The notes beneath the pieces are model-generated. The model did no database searches and was not told where the DNA came from. It worked only from the letters and a program-made list of their open reading frames with translations. Shown piece after piece: positions 24,610 through 37,587 of a stretch of 64,000 nt of DNA. This DNA comes from Peromyscus leucopus. Lineage: Eukaryota > Chordata > Mammalia > Rodentia > Cricetidae. How positions within the stretch are numbered: position 1 is the stretch's first letter; every line of letters begins with the position of its first letter. A program made the translations under genes and the position numbers. The stretch is taken from positions 60,745,379 through 60,809,378 of the forward strand of contig NC_051073.1 in the NCBI RefSeq assembly GCF_004664715.2. The letters are read 5' to 3'.

Positions 24610-25436
24610 AAGACAAGAGGGAGGGAGTTATGAGCATCTCACAGCATGAGAAGGGAAGGTACTGACTAGAGAGGGCATGTTCAGTTGGAAGCTCAATGAA
24701 CTAGGACAGAACCTGAGAACACTGACTAAGGACAAGGAGACAGTGGCAGCCATGGGAGAAAAGAATACAAAGTGAATTGAAACAGAGTTCAGTGGGTGAA
24801 GTACCAGCCATCACAGTGTCAATCTGGAGCTCACCTCATACCTACGTAAGTGTATCTCTCACACTCCATCAAAGAATCTTCTTCAAGCAGATGGAAACAT
24901 TGCAGAAAGCCACAACTAGTCAAAAGACAGTGAACAACTGACTCAGGGCGCTCAGACCCAACTGATGTATCTCTAACACTACAATACAACCCTTAACCCA
25001 AGGCCCAGGACCATTGAACAAGAGGGAAGCAAGACTGTAAGAGCCAGAGGACCAGCGTCTACTGCAAGACTGTGTCTTCTAGATGTGACAGGGAAGCTGT
25101 GCCTATGGAATCCCAATACGGCTGTTTAAATGAGAGCTGAGCAAGGATAGGGAAATCTCATGGGGTCCCGTGCCCAGATGAAGAGCTACAGGCAACTAAA
25201 GACTGCTGAGAGGGAAAATGAGTCTTCCCCAGATGAGCCCTTAAATTGTTATCCAGCCCCAGTCAGCCCTAAAAGCATATACATATAAGCAACACTAAAC
25301 AGACCCAGCAGTTGTATTTACATATTTACTTTCATATATGTGTATGATAAATTAAAGAATGAGAGGTCATGAATTTGAAAAGGTGTGGAGGGGGCCCATG
25401 GGAGGAGGCGGCAATGATAAAATTATTTTAATTTAA

Positions 25437-25575
25437 AATTTTAGGGTTTTGAGATCAGTTCTGTCTATGTAGCCCTGGCTGTCTTGGAACTCACTGTGTA
25501 GACGAGGCTGGCCTCAAACTCACAAGGATCAGCCTGCCTCTGCTTCCAGGGTGCTGGGATTAAAGGTGCTGGCTA
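25437..25575 (-). repeat. B1 SINE
   Basis: TGTAGCCCTGGCTGTCTTGG, GCTGGCCTCAAACTCACAAG and TGCTGGGATTAAAGGTGC. Confidence 0.9.
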
Positions 25576-25639
25576 ACTAATTTTAAAAATGCTTGAAGTT
25601 CAGATCCCACGAAGTCATGAAGAAGTTGAATGCAAGAGA

Positions 25640-25965
25640 GTACAACAGTTATGATGGCGAATGCTGTCAACTTGACAAGACCTCAAGAGATGGGCCTCTT
25701 GGCATGCCTGTAAGGGGATTGTCTAGCAACCCACTATGAGTGTATTAAAGGAAGAAAGTCTGCTGAGCACAGGATCCACTGATGTGTGTGTATGTATGTA
25801 TGTATGCATGCATGCATGCATGCATGTATGTATAGGTATGTCTCTCACCCTCCCTCAACTGTAGACACACTGTGACCAGCCGCTTCAAACTCCTCTGCTT
25901 TGATTCCCATGTAACTGTGCCCAAATAAACCCTTTCTCCTTAAGTTGCTTTAGTTAGTGTATTTT
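25640..25965 (+). repeat. Rodent interspersed repeat with internal TATG/CATG microsatellite
   Basis: GTCAACTTGACAAGACC, CTGCTGAGCACAGGATCC, then TATG and GCATG repeats at 25783-25840, then CAACTGTAGACACACTGTG and CCAAATAAACCCTTTCTCC. The last block is common to several rodent repeats. Confidence 0.7.
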
Positions 25966-26309
25966 GTCACAGCATCAGCAAAGGAAGCTAAAATAATCTC
26001 AGCTCTTATATGGGGAGATGGGAGGAGGAGACAGAAAAATCCCTGGAAGCCTGAGGGTCAGCTAGCTGATGCACACAGTGGTAACAATAGCAGACCCTGT
26101 CTCAAGCAAGGCAGAAGACCGGGACTCAGCCAAGCTTGTCCTTTGACCTCCAGATGAACACTGAGGTATGTGTGTGCACTTACATACAACATGGCTTAAA
26201 CAGTAGTAAGAGAGGAGAGAATCTGCCACACATCTAGGTGAAGGGACAAGGAGGAATTATCTAGGAGTCCACAATTATCTATTGTGGACTCAAAGGTTAG
26301 GTTCAACAT

Positions 26310-26352
26310 TTATTGTTTTGGTTTTTTGTTTAGACAGGGTCTCATTATGGGG
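26310..26352 (-). repeat. B1 fragment
   Basis: GTTTAGACAGGGTCTCATTATG only; the rest of the B1 is absent. Confidence 0.5.
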
Positions 26353-28539
26353 GAGCACCCTTATTTATTACTACTGTGCTGAGATGACGAGGCACATCCT
26401 AAACTGACAGAAAAGGAGCTGCGACAGAGAATGGTGCGTGATGACGACATCTCAACAACACAGAACTACGTCAGAAAACAAAACTCCTTTAAGGAGCAAT
26501 TACAGACACAATGTTGAATGATCTGAGTTTTAAGGATCGAACCCAGCCCATCACCAATGACTTTAAAAGGCACAATTCAATGCATTCAGAAGGTAGGGGG
26601 AGTTCTACTTACCTATAGCACAATGTAAAATCTGGAGAGGAAAAAAAGGGGGGAAAGAAAGTTAGTGAGGACCAATATTACAGCTTTATTTTATTTCACA
26701 TAAACTGCTAAGAATAGAACAGCAGTGGCCCGGCCGGCCATACTTAACCTGAAAAAGAAACATTCCACTTTTAAACTTTGCTACAGGCTATTTAACAAAA
26801 TAAAACCTGTTACTAGTGCTGTCTGTTCCTTTTAGTCTGTGTATCTCTGGGAGAGCTCCTAAAGACTTAATGGTCACACAGTGGCTGGTTAGATGTCAAC
26901 GACCTCTTTTATAACTCGTCAGCTCCTACGTACACCAAAGCACAGCATCTTCTATGTCCCGTAATGTGCAGAACAGAACTGTCACAGACCACACAACGTG
27001 GCATCAGCAGCGCCTTTGTTGGCTGTTCTTGCCCAGTGGACCCTTCAATACAGATAGGCATTCTTCAAAGCTCCACCCTTGCTCCCTATCTCGCCTTGCT
27101 CAATGATCTTGCTGCAGAGTTCTTCCCTGGTCTAATTTCTAGACATGTCTCCCAGCTCCAGGTCCACTTTCCAAACTACCTTGGACGTCTGCATGCACTA
27201 CATCAAAATGGTTACCTCACTGGGAGCACATCACTTCCTTCCTCCCTATGTTACATCTGAGACCACTGGGCTCCTGGTCTGTTGACTAACGTCCCCTCAC
27301 CCCCAAGCCTCACTGGCTTCCTATTTCTGCTGCTACATCTCAGATCGTCTTGTTTTCATTTCTAGCACCTGGAGTGAGAATGCCATTTCCACCCTATCTG
27401 GATGGCCTCCCGCCTGGTCAATTGTGTCCTTCTAAATCCCTGTTGCTTTAACACTGGCTATGATTGTCTTGAAGCCCTAGAGGACTGAGTTCATGAACAG
27501 AGTTCTTTTGGGCGAGAAGGATAAAATCTGTTGGAGTTCCTTTTATCACTTTTACAGAACATCTCTAGCAGTTAGTCAGTTGACCCTGCTAGTCACCCTG
27601 GCAGGTAGACAGGGCAGTTAGGGCAGTGGGTGGGAACACCAGGACACAGAAAGCTGCACAGCTTGCCCACAGTGGTCAGCAATGGCCTGGGCAAGAATCC
27701 ACACCTTGGTTTTCTGTCTTCTCTCTGTTTTCTACCACTATTTCTGAGTTATGAGACCCAGAGGCCAGAACATCACAATACAGATTTTAGCTAAAATATC
27801 CCTGATTAGCTCTGTGCTTAAAGACTACTTATTTCACTAACACCCCCAACTCCATTTGTGGTGGAGAGAGCAGAGTAGGAGGAGAGAGCCTGGATTTAAA
27901 AAAGCAAACAAACAAACAAACAAAACCTGAGCTATGCGAACTTTGCTGCTACCTGAGAAGGGAAGAGAAGACTTTTCCATCCAGCCAGTCATGTTATCCC
28001 TTTCCAAAGACACCCCTGAAAATCTCAAATGTGTGACTCTTACAAGAGAAGCTGAATCTTCTGCTGCACAGCTTGGCAAAGCTAGAGGCCATATCTAGAC
28101 TCAAATGAGGGATGAAATGAAGGACATGAATGAAGAGCATCCCTTGAGAAGACAGAAAGCAGCATGCACTCTCTTCATTAGGTGACAAGACATCCTGACT
28201 GCTCATTAAGGACAGGGCGCTGCAGGCAAACACTGATAGCAATCCGTGCTACCCTGTTTTCTAGGTCTCCGTCCTACGAGGCCCAGCCTCTCCTTTTTCA
28301 TCACACATATTTTATAGTGCCCTCTTCACCTTCCCGATGAAACTCACAGCTGATATGACCTACTTACACAAAATTCTGAAAAACTATATTAACTGATTCA
28401 CAAAGAAGAAATGAAAAGAAAATGAATTAAAAAGATATATTTCAGTATGTAAATGCTTTTGGACATAAAGATATAACAACAATCAGATACAATATTATCT
28501 CATAATAAATAAGTTTGGATTTAAAAATAAAATTTTCAG
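26353..28539. other. Intron 2 stretch, nothing recognised
   Basis: A 98-codon plus-strand frame at 26964-27260 has no recognisable domain. GGCCCGGCCGGCC at 26726 is an isolated CpG-rich spot. Confidence 0.55.
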
Positions 28540-28700
28540 GGGCCAGGGAGGTGGCTCAGCAGGTGAAGACCCTGCTGTATAAGCCAGGCAATCCAGTTTG
28601 TGAGGGGCCCATGGAAAGGGAGATGGAGGGACTGACTTCCACCATGTGCACCGTGACTCCTGTGCCCACACCCACATAATAATAAATAAAATTTAAAAAA
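28540..28700 (+). repeat. B3/B2-type SINE
   Basis: GGGGCCAGGGAGGTGGCTCA at the head and AATAATAAATAAAATTTAAA at the tail; the middle is diverged. Confidence 0.75.
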
Positions 28701-28998
28701 TAGTAAGAATATTTTAGATACTACCCTGAGTAAGCTCTAGCAAATAGAGACAGAATGGTCCAGACTAACAAGAGAAACAAAACCATCATGAAGGTAAGTA
28801 GGAACAGAAACAGCAGAGTAGACAAATGGAATTGTATTTTGGATTAACTAGATCTTATTATAAAGAACAGCACAAAAGTAATCTTGTAGGTTATTCCTAG
28901 GGGTCAAATAAGAAAGTACAAAAAACTTATCCTTCTGTCCTGAAATCCTGAGCCTAGTGTGCAAAAATCCCTTGCACACCATATTTTGTTGTTATCGT

Positions 28999-29147
28999 TG
29001 TTTTTTGAGACAGGATTTCTCTGTATAGTTTAGGTGCCTGTCCTGGAACTCACTCTGTAGCCCAGGCTGGCCTTGAACTCACAGAGATGTGCCTGCCTCT
29101 GCCTCCTGAGTGCTGGGATTAAAGGCGTGCGCCACCGCCGTCCTGGC
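28999..29147 (-). repeat. B1 SINE
   Basis: Complete reversed B1 from TTTTTTGAGACAGG to CCACCGCCGTCCTGGC, with CCATATT-like bases on both sides. Confidence 0.93.
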
Positions 29148-29294
29148 TTCCATATTCTTGAAATAGTGAAAGAAGGACCAAAAGATAAATGATGAGAAAA
29201 CGAACCACCACAGCAAAAAACAACCCACAGCAGCACTTCAAGAGGCAACAGCACAGTAACATATTAGATTGGGGACACTTTCAGACAAAGTTAA

Positions 29295-29615
29295 AACCCA
29301 GAGTGGGGAAAACAGCTCAGTCAGCAAAGTGCTCACAAGAGACCTGAGTTCAGTCCCCAGAGCCACACATAAACACACAAACACACCAGGCCTGGCGGCA
29401 TATGCTGGTCATCTAGTACTGCTGAGGAGAAAGCCTCACCTACATAGCAAGTTCCAAACCCATGAAAAGGCCTGAATCAACAACAACAACAACAACAACA
29501 ACAACACACACACACAAAGCAAGGTGGATACTCAAGGCGTTCTCTGGCTTCCAGCTTCCATGTATACTTGTATACACATACACTACCACACAAATAATAA
29601 CAATAATAATTTGAA
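29295..29615 (+). repeat. Composite SINE with (CAA)n inside
   Basis: B3-like GGGGAAAACAGCTCAGTCAG, a B1-like part CCAGGCCTGGCGGCATATG, CAA repeats at 29477-29504, and a B3-like end GGCTTCCAGCTTCCATG. Same layout as 17830 and 59265. Confidence 0.7.
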
Positions 29616-29658
29616 AACCAAAGCTATCTCAAAATAAAACTTCTATTTCACAATTGAA

Positions 29659-29659
<1 letters not shown>

Positions 29660-29728
<69 letters not shown>
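29660..29728 (+). repeat. (CT)n microsatellite
   Basis: About 34 uninterrupted CT units, ending directly at the T-rich tail of a reversed B1, so it grew from the SINE tail region. Confidence 0.97.
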
Positions 29729-29731
<3 letters not shown>

Positions 29732-29870
29732 GTTTGTTGAGACAGGGTTTCTCTGTGTAGCCTTGGCTGTCCTGGAACGCACTCTGTAGATCAGGGCTCG
29801 AGCTCAGAGATACACTTGCTTCTGCCTCCCAAGTGCTAGGATTAAAGGCATGTGCCATCACCACCCGGCC
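29729..29870 (-). repeat. B1 SINE
   Basis: GTTGAGACAGGGTTTCTCTG to CCATCACCACCCGGCC. Confidence 0.93.
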
Positions 29871-29935
29871 TAAAATTTCTTATCATCACATAGATAACAT
29901 GAAATATTATTAGTCTATATTAAAGAAGGTGGTCC

Positions 29936-30085
29936 CTTTTTTTTTTGTTTGTTTGTTTGTTTGTTTAGACAGTCTCACCATATAGCCTTGGCTAGCCTGG
30001 AGCTTGCTATGTAGACCAGGTTGGCCTTGAACTCGCAGAGCTCTTCCTGCATGCTGGGTTTAGAAGTGTGCACTGCCCACCCAGA
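29936..30085 (-). repeat. B1 SINE, diverged
   Basis: GTTTGTTTAGACAGTCTCAC, GACCAGGTTGGCCTTGAAC and a shortened 3' part. Confidence 0.8.
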
Positions 30086-30439
30086 GCGACCCCACTAAAT
30101 TACGACCTAGTCTGAGCAGCAGCCTTCAGTCTCCTGCCCCATATTTCTGGGCTGACTCATTACTCTTTCAGTAACAACACTAGCACTCTGAAACCTTCTC
30201 AGCCAAGTATGCAGGCCAGTAGTGCCATAGCACTTCCAGAACACAATGTGAAAGGGAATAAATTATTTTAAGATAGTATCTTTATTTCATATTAGCTTTT
30301 TTCTTCAAATTGATGGTGTTAGCAGACAAAATTCTAAAGGCAATTTCCCAAGGTTACAGCTGTCTATCCAAACATTGATCTAGATATTGTAGGTTAGAGA
30401 TTTTTCAAATCTAATTAAAATGTCAATTTACTTATTTAA

Positions 30440-30598
30440 TATTTATTTATCTGTAGATAACACTTCACTCTATAGCCCAGGCTGGCCTGGAATTCACAAT
30501 ATAGCCAACTCGGTCTCAAACTAACAGCGATCTTCCTGCCTCAGCTCCCTAGTTGTTTCTACAGGCATGGGCCACCATAACTTGGTTAAGTTACAGAG
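30440..30598 (-). repeat. B1/B4-type SINE, diverged
   Basis: CTATAGCCCAGGCTGGCCTG, CTTCCTGCCTCAGCTCCC and ACAGGCATGGGCCACCAT. Confidence 0.75.
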
Positions 30599-31259
30599 AT
30601 GGTGTGGGTAGACATGACCCAATCATAAGCACACTTTAAGAGTTTTCTAGCATACATGTGACCTTGGGTTTGAGTCTCAGAACTGGAAAGAGAACAAGAG
30701 TCTTCTCTAGCAGGTAGAAGCAGGGAAGCCAGAGACACTCAAAGAACAAGGATTCAACATAGCATGCTTGGAGGCTGGAGGAGCTGTGTGTGAGGACTGG
30801 AGAATAGTGCCTGAGTGACGGAAGGTTGCCAGCCAACAGCTAGCTAGGAAACAAGAACGGCAAGGACATCTGCCGGCCTCCCTGATACCTGATGCTGGCA
30901 CTTTGATTTCAGTCTTGAGTCCCTGAGCAGAGAACCCATGGGCTCTCGTTTCTAACTTCCAGAACTGGGAACCAAGTGAGTGCTGCTGCAAGCTGCTGAC
31001 TGTACGTGGTGCAGCAGCCAAGCCTACAGCAATTCTCTAAGCCTTTTCTCTAACATCTTGTGCAGGTTTTTAGTATTAGTATAGACTACAAAAGGCTAGC
31101 CTGGGGAGATGAGGGGGAGCAGGCAGAACAGATCTTCATTGAGTTGGGGTTTTTTTTTTTTTAAGTTGGACACTCTCATGCACTATGGGACATCAAGTAA
31201 GTGGTGTCCCTAGTGACTGTGACAATGAAAACACCCTTATAACTTCCCTACTCCTAGGA

Positions 31260-31480
31260 CAGTGGTTTTCAACCTTCTTAATGCTGCGACCCTTTAATAT
31301 AGTTCTTCATCTTGTGGTGACCTCCACCACAAAATTATTTTTGTTGCTATTTCATAACTAATTTTGCTACTGTTATGAATCGTAACGTAAATATCAGTGT
31401 TTTCCAATGATTTTAGGCGACCCCTGTGAAAGGGTCATTCAACCCCCAAGGTGCTGCGACCCACAGGTTGAGAACCGCTG
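31260..31480 (+). mobile_element. hAT-type nonautonomous DNA element (URR1-like) with TSD
   Basis: Terminal inverted repeats CAGTGGTTTTCAACC and GGTTGAGAACCGCTG enclose 221 bases, flanked by TCCTAGGA (31252-31259) and TCCTAAGA (31481-31488). The 8-bp target of the nTCTAGAn kind is typical of Charlie-group hATs. The name URR1 is from memory. Confidence 0.9.
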
Positions 31481-31716
31481 TCCTAAGAGTGCCAGCACTC
31501 TGAGATCCATAGAATAAAATCACTGGACTAGAACAAGCATACCTGATAGGAAAAACAGTAGAGAACCTGCCATATTCAAACCACTTGCAAAAACACCATA
31601 CATTCTTCCCTCGAGAGCCCTTTACATTATGGGGATGTGACAGCCAGCCCTAACTCGATGGCACGGTGTTATTGCCTGCTCTACTCCAGTGACACTTCCC
31701 CCAGAATGCTCAGACC

Positions 31717-32163
31717 TGTGTAATAATCTACACATAGCTCCCTTGTGATGGCTAAAGAAACTTAATATGGTACCAGACACCCCCTAAGGGCCTTTGACCT
31801 TTTCCCTGGAATGCCTGCAAGGCCCCAGTGGCCTGAAGATGAGATAAGAATAGGATAATGGCATTCTTGCTTTCTGATTTTGTAAACCTACTTATCACTG
31901 TGGGCTGGGAATGAAGTGGGTTTTTTATTACTATACAATGGGAAAGAGAACTAACTGGGGAAGTAAAACAATGTTCTTGCCCAGCTATGGGTTCCATAGA
32001 TAACTGTAATGTACACCCTGCTGTCCACCTGTATAACCCTGCCTTTAGCCCCCTTCTGCATGGCATGCTGTTCGGCTCTAAGGCCATTATCCTTCTGCTA
32101 GCACTAAGAATAAACTCATTTAATCTAAATTTGAGTGGAGTCTAAGTCTCTGTTTTTTTCCAG
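31717..32163 (+). mobile_element. Solo LTR of an endogenous retrovirus (tentative family)
   Basis: The layout is U3-R-U5: CTGTATAACCCTGCC near 32029, TTCGGCTCTAAGG near 32070, an AATAAA signal at 32109-32114, then TTTGAGTGGAGTCTAAGTC. No coding remnant follows. The 5' boundary is approximate. Confidence 0.65.
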
Positions 32164-32351
32164 TGGATCCCAATCCTACAACATCTATATACCAAAAAAT
32201 ACACGATTTGGGTTTTAAATTTTAACCTCCATGTCAAATGCCATCTTGAACAATGGCTATTTAGAAACACCCTTCTTGAAAAAGCTTCCATGATTTAAAC
32301 TGAGGAAACTGTGTAAGTTATCAACAAACCTTTCCAATTTCGTTAAAAATT

Positions 32352-32556
32352 TACTTTGTTATTTAACGTGTATGGATGTTTTGGCTGAAGGCGTGTCTGT
32401 ATACCACATACGTGCCTGGTGCCAAAAGAGGGCCCCAGATTCCCTGCAACTCTAGTTACAAAGGATTATCAGCCACCACATGGTTGCTGGGGATCAAACT
32501 CAGGTCCTCTGGAAGAACAGCACTGCTCCTAACCACTGAGCCATCTCTCCAATTCC
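32352..32556 (-). repeat. B3/B2-type SINE
   Basis: CCAGCCACCACATGGTTGCTGG-like body (in the copy CAGCCACCACATGGTTGCTG), AGGTCCTCTGGAAGAACAGC and the reversed head CACTGAGCCATCTCTCCAAT. Confidence 0.9.
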
Positions 32557-32967
32557 TCCAATTTCGTTTTTAATCTAAGGTAAGGAAATAACAGCAGAGC
32601 ACCCACAAAGAGTTTAACAAGTCTCCAGATGACCAGGAACCCACGTGGGAGGAAAAAGGCCTGTCCAGCCCAGTACGGGTCAGGTATGCACCCCTGTTTC
32701 AACTGGCTATGGCTCAAGAAGGTGAATCATTGGCAAAAGATGCAGATGCTGTGGCTTCAGTCCCAAGAACAGCGAGAACTTCCAGACAGGGTGAAGATCA
32801 GAGCTGGGCAACTCAAGTCGTGTCTACTACAGCTGTGGGCACTGTGCAGCAGCCCTATGGCTCCTAATTAACCGTGTACATTAACCAAAATTTGATTCAA
32901 TTTAGAAAACAAAATACCATATACAGATAAGCCCATTTTACTTAAAATCCATGCCTATAACATGTAA

Positions 32968-33060
32968 CCCCCCCCCTCCCCCCAGTGCTGAGGATCAAAT
33001 CCAGGGTCTCAACAAATACAAAGTAGATGCTCTACCACTCACTGAGCTACACTCCCAGCC
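32968..33060 (-). repeat. ID SINE with preceding C-rich tail
   Basis: CCCCCCCCTCCCCCCAGTGC, then AGGATCAAATCCAGGG and CACTGAGCTACACTCCCAGC. Confidence 0.75.
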
Positions 33061-34284
33061 TTAGCATGTAGTCTTGAGGGACAGCCACCAAAATGTAACA
33101 GGGCAACTTGGAGGCACGGAGCTTATGAACAATATGCATCACGTCCTTCATCATCTTCAGTTCAAACAGTGAAGACACAGGGCATTTGCTGTTAGAAGGA
33201 AGAACTTCTCTCTCGTCGGGTGGCCAAGAACAGGGGTTCTGCCAGATCCTCCTGGTCTTTCTCCACCTTTTAATTTATTTACCTCAGGAAAAGAGGATGA
33301 CTCATCCTGGTGTCAAATTTGGAAGGAATAAATAGGGTGTGCTGAACTAGGTCTAAGCTGCAATTTCCATAAAGTACCTTATGTGGAAGGGGATCAGTGG
33401 GGCAGGGAGAGAGCAAGCGGTGTACGTAAGCACCATATGTGATACACATATGTGACAATGTATAGTGAAACCTACTATCTTGTACAATGAATGTGTTTAT
33501 AAATGTTCTTGAAAAAAGAACCCTAAGTTCTCATGGATTCTTCCAGGCCATCCTGGCTGCTACCAGCTATGATGGGGTGTGTGAAACCACTTCTGGGGTT
33601 CAGAGAGGAACCAAAGCATGTTTTCCAGGCTAGCCTTCACTACATAGGCTATTTCTAACATTCTTATCCAACTCCTTTCCAAACGTTTAGAGCAAAAACA
33701 AACAAAAACAAAAAAGCCCATTTACTGATCACCTTCAGAGACACCAAATGTCTTTCCAAAACCCTTTTACATCCTTGAAGGAGAAAACAAGTGAAATTTC
33801 CCTAACTACCAGTATTTTCTCACTGTTACATATTTTCACTGTCTTACAGTACTCTAGTGACTAGTTCTTGGCTTATGCTTCATTTTCTAAGAGTGAAGTG
33901 CTAAAGCCTCACAAAACTTACCATTGGGAAGTCATTGAATCCAGTGTGTTCACTGTTCCCAATCAATGAAGGCCCAAGAGAGAGCAGAGTCACCGTGCTA
34001 ATCAATGACAGGAACTGTCTAGGACCTAAACTTCTTGTCTGCTGTGTTTTCATATATAGTACGATGATGAATCTTAAGCACTCTAGTTTCTCTTCTCAAG
34101 TGTTTCTGCCAGCCTTTCTACACATTTGTTTCTCTGTTCAGATAAACATTTACTCATCAAATCAGCTCCCATGTTCCTGCTACAGACACACTTAACTCCT
34201 GAGTCTGCTTGTTGTGAAATCAGCTTTATCTTGTATTTCAATCTCCCTCCCTCCCCCTCTGCCTGCTCCACTTTTGACCCAGTC

Positions 34285-34480
34285 TTACTACTAAGACTAG
34301 CCAAGGCTGGTCTCGAACTCCCAGTCTTCCAGCCTCAGCTGGGATTACAGTTATGCACTACCATGCCCATCTAGTCTCAGCCAGCTTTTCTACACTCTTT
34401 TTCTCTACTCACTTTTTTGTGGCACTGGGAGTTGAAACCAGGACCTCACATTTATTTACGTTATTCGTCTATCATCTTGT
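34285..34480 (-). repeat. B1/B4-type fragment and ID-like fragment
   Basis: GGCTGGTCTCGAACTCCCAG with GCTGGGATTACAG, then GGCACTGGGAGTTGAAACCA. Probably a split B4 remnant. Confidence 0.6.
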
Positions 34481-34514
34481 AAGTTTATAGTAACTCTCCT
34501 GTCACACACTGTAT

Positions 34515-34705
34515 TTTTTAGATTTATTTATTTTTATTTTCTGCATATGAGTGTTTTACCTCCATGTATGTATGTCTACCATGTGCACGTCTGGTGCCCA
34601 CAGATGCCAGAGAGGCATCCATCAGAGCACCTGGAACTGAAGTTAGACAGTTGTGAGCTAGGTGGGTCGTCTGGAGGAGCACCCAGGCCGTCTCTGCAGC
34701 CCCCG
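34515..34705 (-). repeat. B3 SINE
   Basis: TTAGATTTATTTATTTTTAT, CCATGTGCACGTCTGGTGCC and a diverged reversed head CGTCTCTGCAGCCCC. Confidence 0.85.
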
Positions 34706-37279
34706 CCCCTCTCATGCTCCACTCTGATAGGCTCTGGACAGCAAATACAGAGCTCAGTTATGTTTCCATGAACCCAAGCTCTCTAGCTGAGGCTTCAAGA
34801 CTGAATCCACGAACTACCTAAGCTATTGTTTTCCTTATTTAAAACCGTTTGAATCCTATTTTCCTCACCCATCCTGCTTTTTATTGCATGCTATTACACA
34901 TAATTTGTTGTGTCTTCCAAGACTCATTTAAAAGGACACTAATGTATACTAAAGCACAGGGAGTGGAAGCAGACAGCTCATATTCAGCACCCTGCACTCC
35001 CCACGGACAGCACTGGCAGTGGCAATGCCCTCTGGGCCCTTCTCCAACATCCACAGGCTTTGCTTTTAGTCTACACATCTCCCTAATCTGAAAGCACCCA
35101 TTATCTTAGTAACTAGTCTCACTGTTCTAAACTTATGAATTAAGAAGCTTCAAAACTCCAAGTGATAGAACATTTACAGCATGTCAGCCTCCCTTGACTC
35201 ATCCACCACCCTTCTTATTTCACTGTTCTGTTCTGGCAGAATCTGAACCACCTCATGGAATTCCAGGTGGGCACTTTGCAATCTGGAGCATGGTCTATCT
35301 ATCCTGGGCTGTGCAGACTCCACTAGCTCTATGTACCTACCAAAATGGAAATGAAATTTAAAACGTAGTTTCTCAGTCCCACCAGTCTCAAGGGCTCCAC
35401 AACCATGTGATTAGTGGCTACTGTCCTGGACAGCACAGATCTGGGACATTATTAAGCAGACAGTTTAAACACACAGAGATAAAGACTTTATTATTTATGT
35501 AACACCTAAATGCACTTTGGTTCTCTTCCCCAAGCTCTACTGCTTCTGGGGGTGCTGGAATGCCCCCCACCTGTAGGAGACGGTGCTGTCTCCTTAGGAG
35601 CCTAATGCTTTCACCCAGCTCCACGTGGATTCTGTTTCCTAGGAAGGTCTGAGTCTAAGGCCCTACATTGCTTTTACTGTTTCATTTCCAAGTTTCTTTT
35701 CTTCTAGGAATTAAGATCTTTGCTCTAAGTTTAAGAACTTAAAGAGAAATCCAAAGGAGGAAGAATTTTTTTGCTGGCAGAAAAGCTCCTCTGTGGTGTG
35801 CCATAAAATGTCAATAACCAGTCTTTCAGTTCAGAAAAAGTCTCTGTATTTTTTTCTTCATGATTACTTTGAATTACACCTTCCAGTTTTTCTATTTCCT
35901 TGGGCAGCCTTCTTCTTCTTTGACAGGTTTTATGCCTGCCTGCAGGTCTGTGGACGCACTGGCTTTAACACTAATGGTCAGTTCAGTGAGCTCCACCTCC
36001 ACAGACTGTGCCTCCCTGCTCTAGGACCATGTGGCCACCAGCCAGCCAGTCCAAGTCCCGCACCTCCGCTGTCCAGGCAGCTCCTTTTATGTCTTAAAGG
36101 GGGAACTCTGCAAGGCTCTCATGGCGTCTGCTCTGAATCTGCTTTCCCTGAGATGCTCTCCGACTGAGCAACTGTCTCCTCAGTCTCCCGACCACTGCCT
36201 GTGTCACTACGGTCCCTTCCTGCCCTACAGTCACTACCAATAGATTTAGCCTGTTTTTTCATTTTAGCACATTCTGTTCTAAAATCATTAGCTTTCTCAC
36301 CTCTTTGAGCACTGGATTATTTAACTTGTATCTGCTTGAGTTGTCAAGCAGTGACACCTGTGTGGGCGGGTTCCTATTTCCTACAGACTCCCTGTTCCTG
36401 GCAAATGTTGTGACACTTCTTACATCCAGGTTCGTTTTCTCCCATCCAGTTCTCACACAGTTCCTGAAGCTGGTTTTTCTGGGCTTTGCTGTTCAACAAG
36501 TTTATACTAGATGTCTCCACTTGACTGGCTCTGCTAGCCTTTCCAAACTCTTAGAGATCTGTTCTCTCAAAAGCAATCTTCAGAACAAAGGGAGCCTAAC
36601 AAGTGCATGTAGATTGTTTCAAAAGTCCCTTAAGACATAAAACTGTCATTAAAAAATCAACAGGTTCCCACAAGGGGGAAAAACTGGCCTCCTGTCAACT
36701 CTCCCCACACCAGTTCACAGAAGCAAACTGGACTGGTAATGTGCCTAGAGCATGCGGCTCTACGAGTAATACCTTGGGCACTAACATGGGAAGTAGACAA
36801 GGTTTGAGCCACAGGGCCAGAAACACTTGGGCATAAGCTGGGAGCCTTTTTCTTAAAGACATATGGGATAGACTGCCTCTACTTAAAAAGCACTTCCTAT
36901 CCATTAGGGATCTTTTTTTTTTTTTCCCATTAGGGATCTTAGGGATGGCGTAGGAATAAAGACTCTGAGTAGAACACACAGGGAGGGCCAAGACCGTGCT
37001 AGTGGAGAGCTTAGATAAGGGTTCTTTCTACACAGTTCATCTGGAGGGAAGTGGGACGTGAAAGCTGCTGTGGGCCACAAGGACAGAAGGACAGAGGTAA
37101 ACAAATGAGGTACACAGCAAGCTACATGATTTGTACCAGCCCAACAGGTCTGTGCAAATAACCTCAACCGCTTGGAAACCTCACTCCCAGTCCTGGGACA
37201 CAGCCAACCCGCACTCCTATTTTAACCCAAAGCATGCAGAAATCCAACTTTACTCAGAAATCATTTTAAACTGCCATTC
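34706..37279. other. Intron 2 stretch, at most old repeat remnants
   Basis: The part at about 35250-35460 (minus strand CTGTGCTGTCCAGGACAGTA, then CACTAATCACATGG) recalls an old hAT remnant of MER5 type, very diverged. The rest shows nothing I recognise. Confidence 0.45.
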
Positions 37280-37425
37280 TGGCCCGGCCTACCGGCACAG
37301 GTCTATGGTCCTCACTCCTCATGAGAATGAGACAGGAGTGCCTCAAGTTCACAGTATGGCTGGACTATAAAAGGTTAAAGGGCAGCCTGGGCAACTTAAA
37401 AGACACTATCTCAAAAAAGTTTTGT
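37280..37425 (+). repeat. B1/B4-type SINE, diverged
   Basis: GGCCCGGCCTACCGGCACAG, GAATGAGACAGGAGTGC and GGGCAGCCTGGGCAACTTAA. Confidence 0.65.
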
Positions 37426-37429
37426 TTTT

Positions 37430-37558
37430 AAACTATGTATTAGTGTGTGTTGGGGTCACATATGTATGGAGGTCAGAGGACAACTTTGTGGGAATGAGCT
37501 CAGGTCCCTAGGCTTGTGCAGCAAATGTCTTTACCCAATGAGCCATCCTGCCTGTCCA
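37430..37558 (-). repeat. B3 SINE, diverged
   Basis: GTATGGAGGTCAGAGGACAA and the reversed head CAATGAGCCATCCTGCCTG. Confidence 0.75.
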
Positions 37559-37587
37559 ATAAAAAGCTTTTGTTTGTTTGTTAAGGG

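Noticed and set aside
25640..25965. Possible Hacd2 exon 3 on the minus strand (bases resembling CCCAAATAA)
   Set aside because: The match is the common AAATAAACCCTTTCTCC end of a rodent repeat; no ILHCAIG or THSVKE coding was present.
26964..27260. 98-codon frame on the plus strand
   Set aside because: No domain, no exon context; length is within chance for this much sequence.
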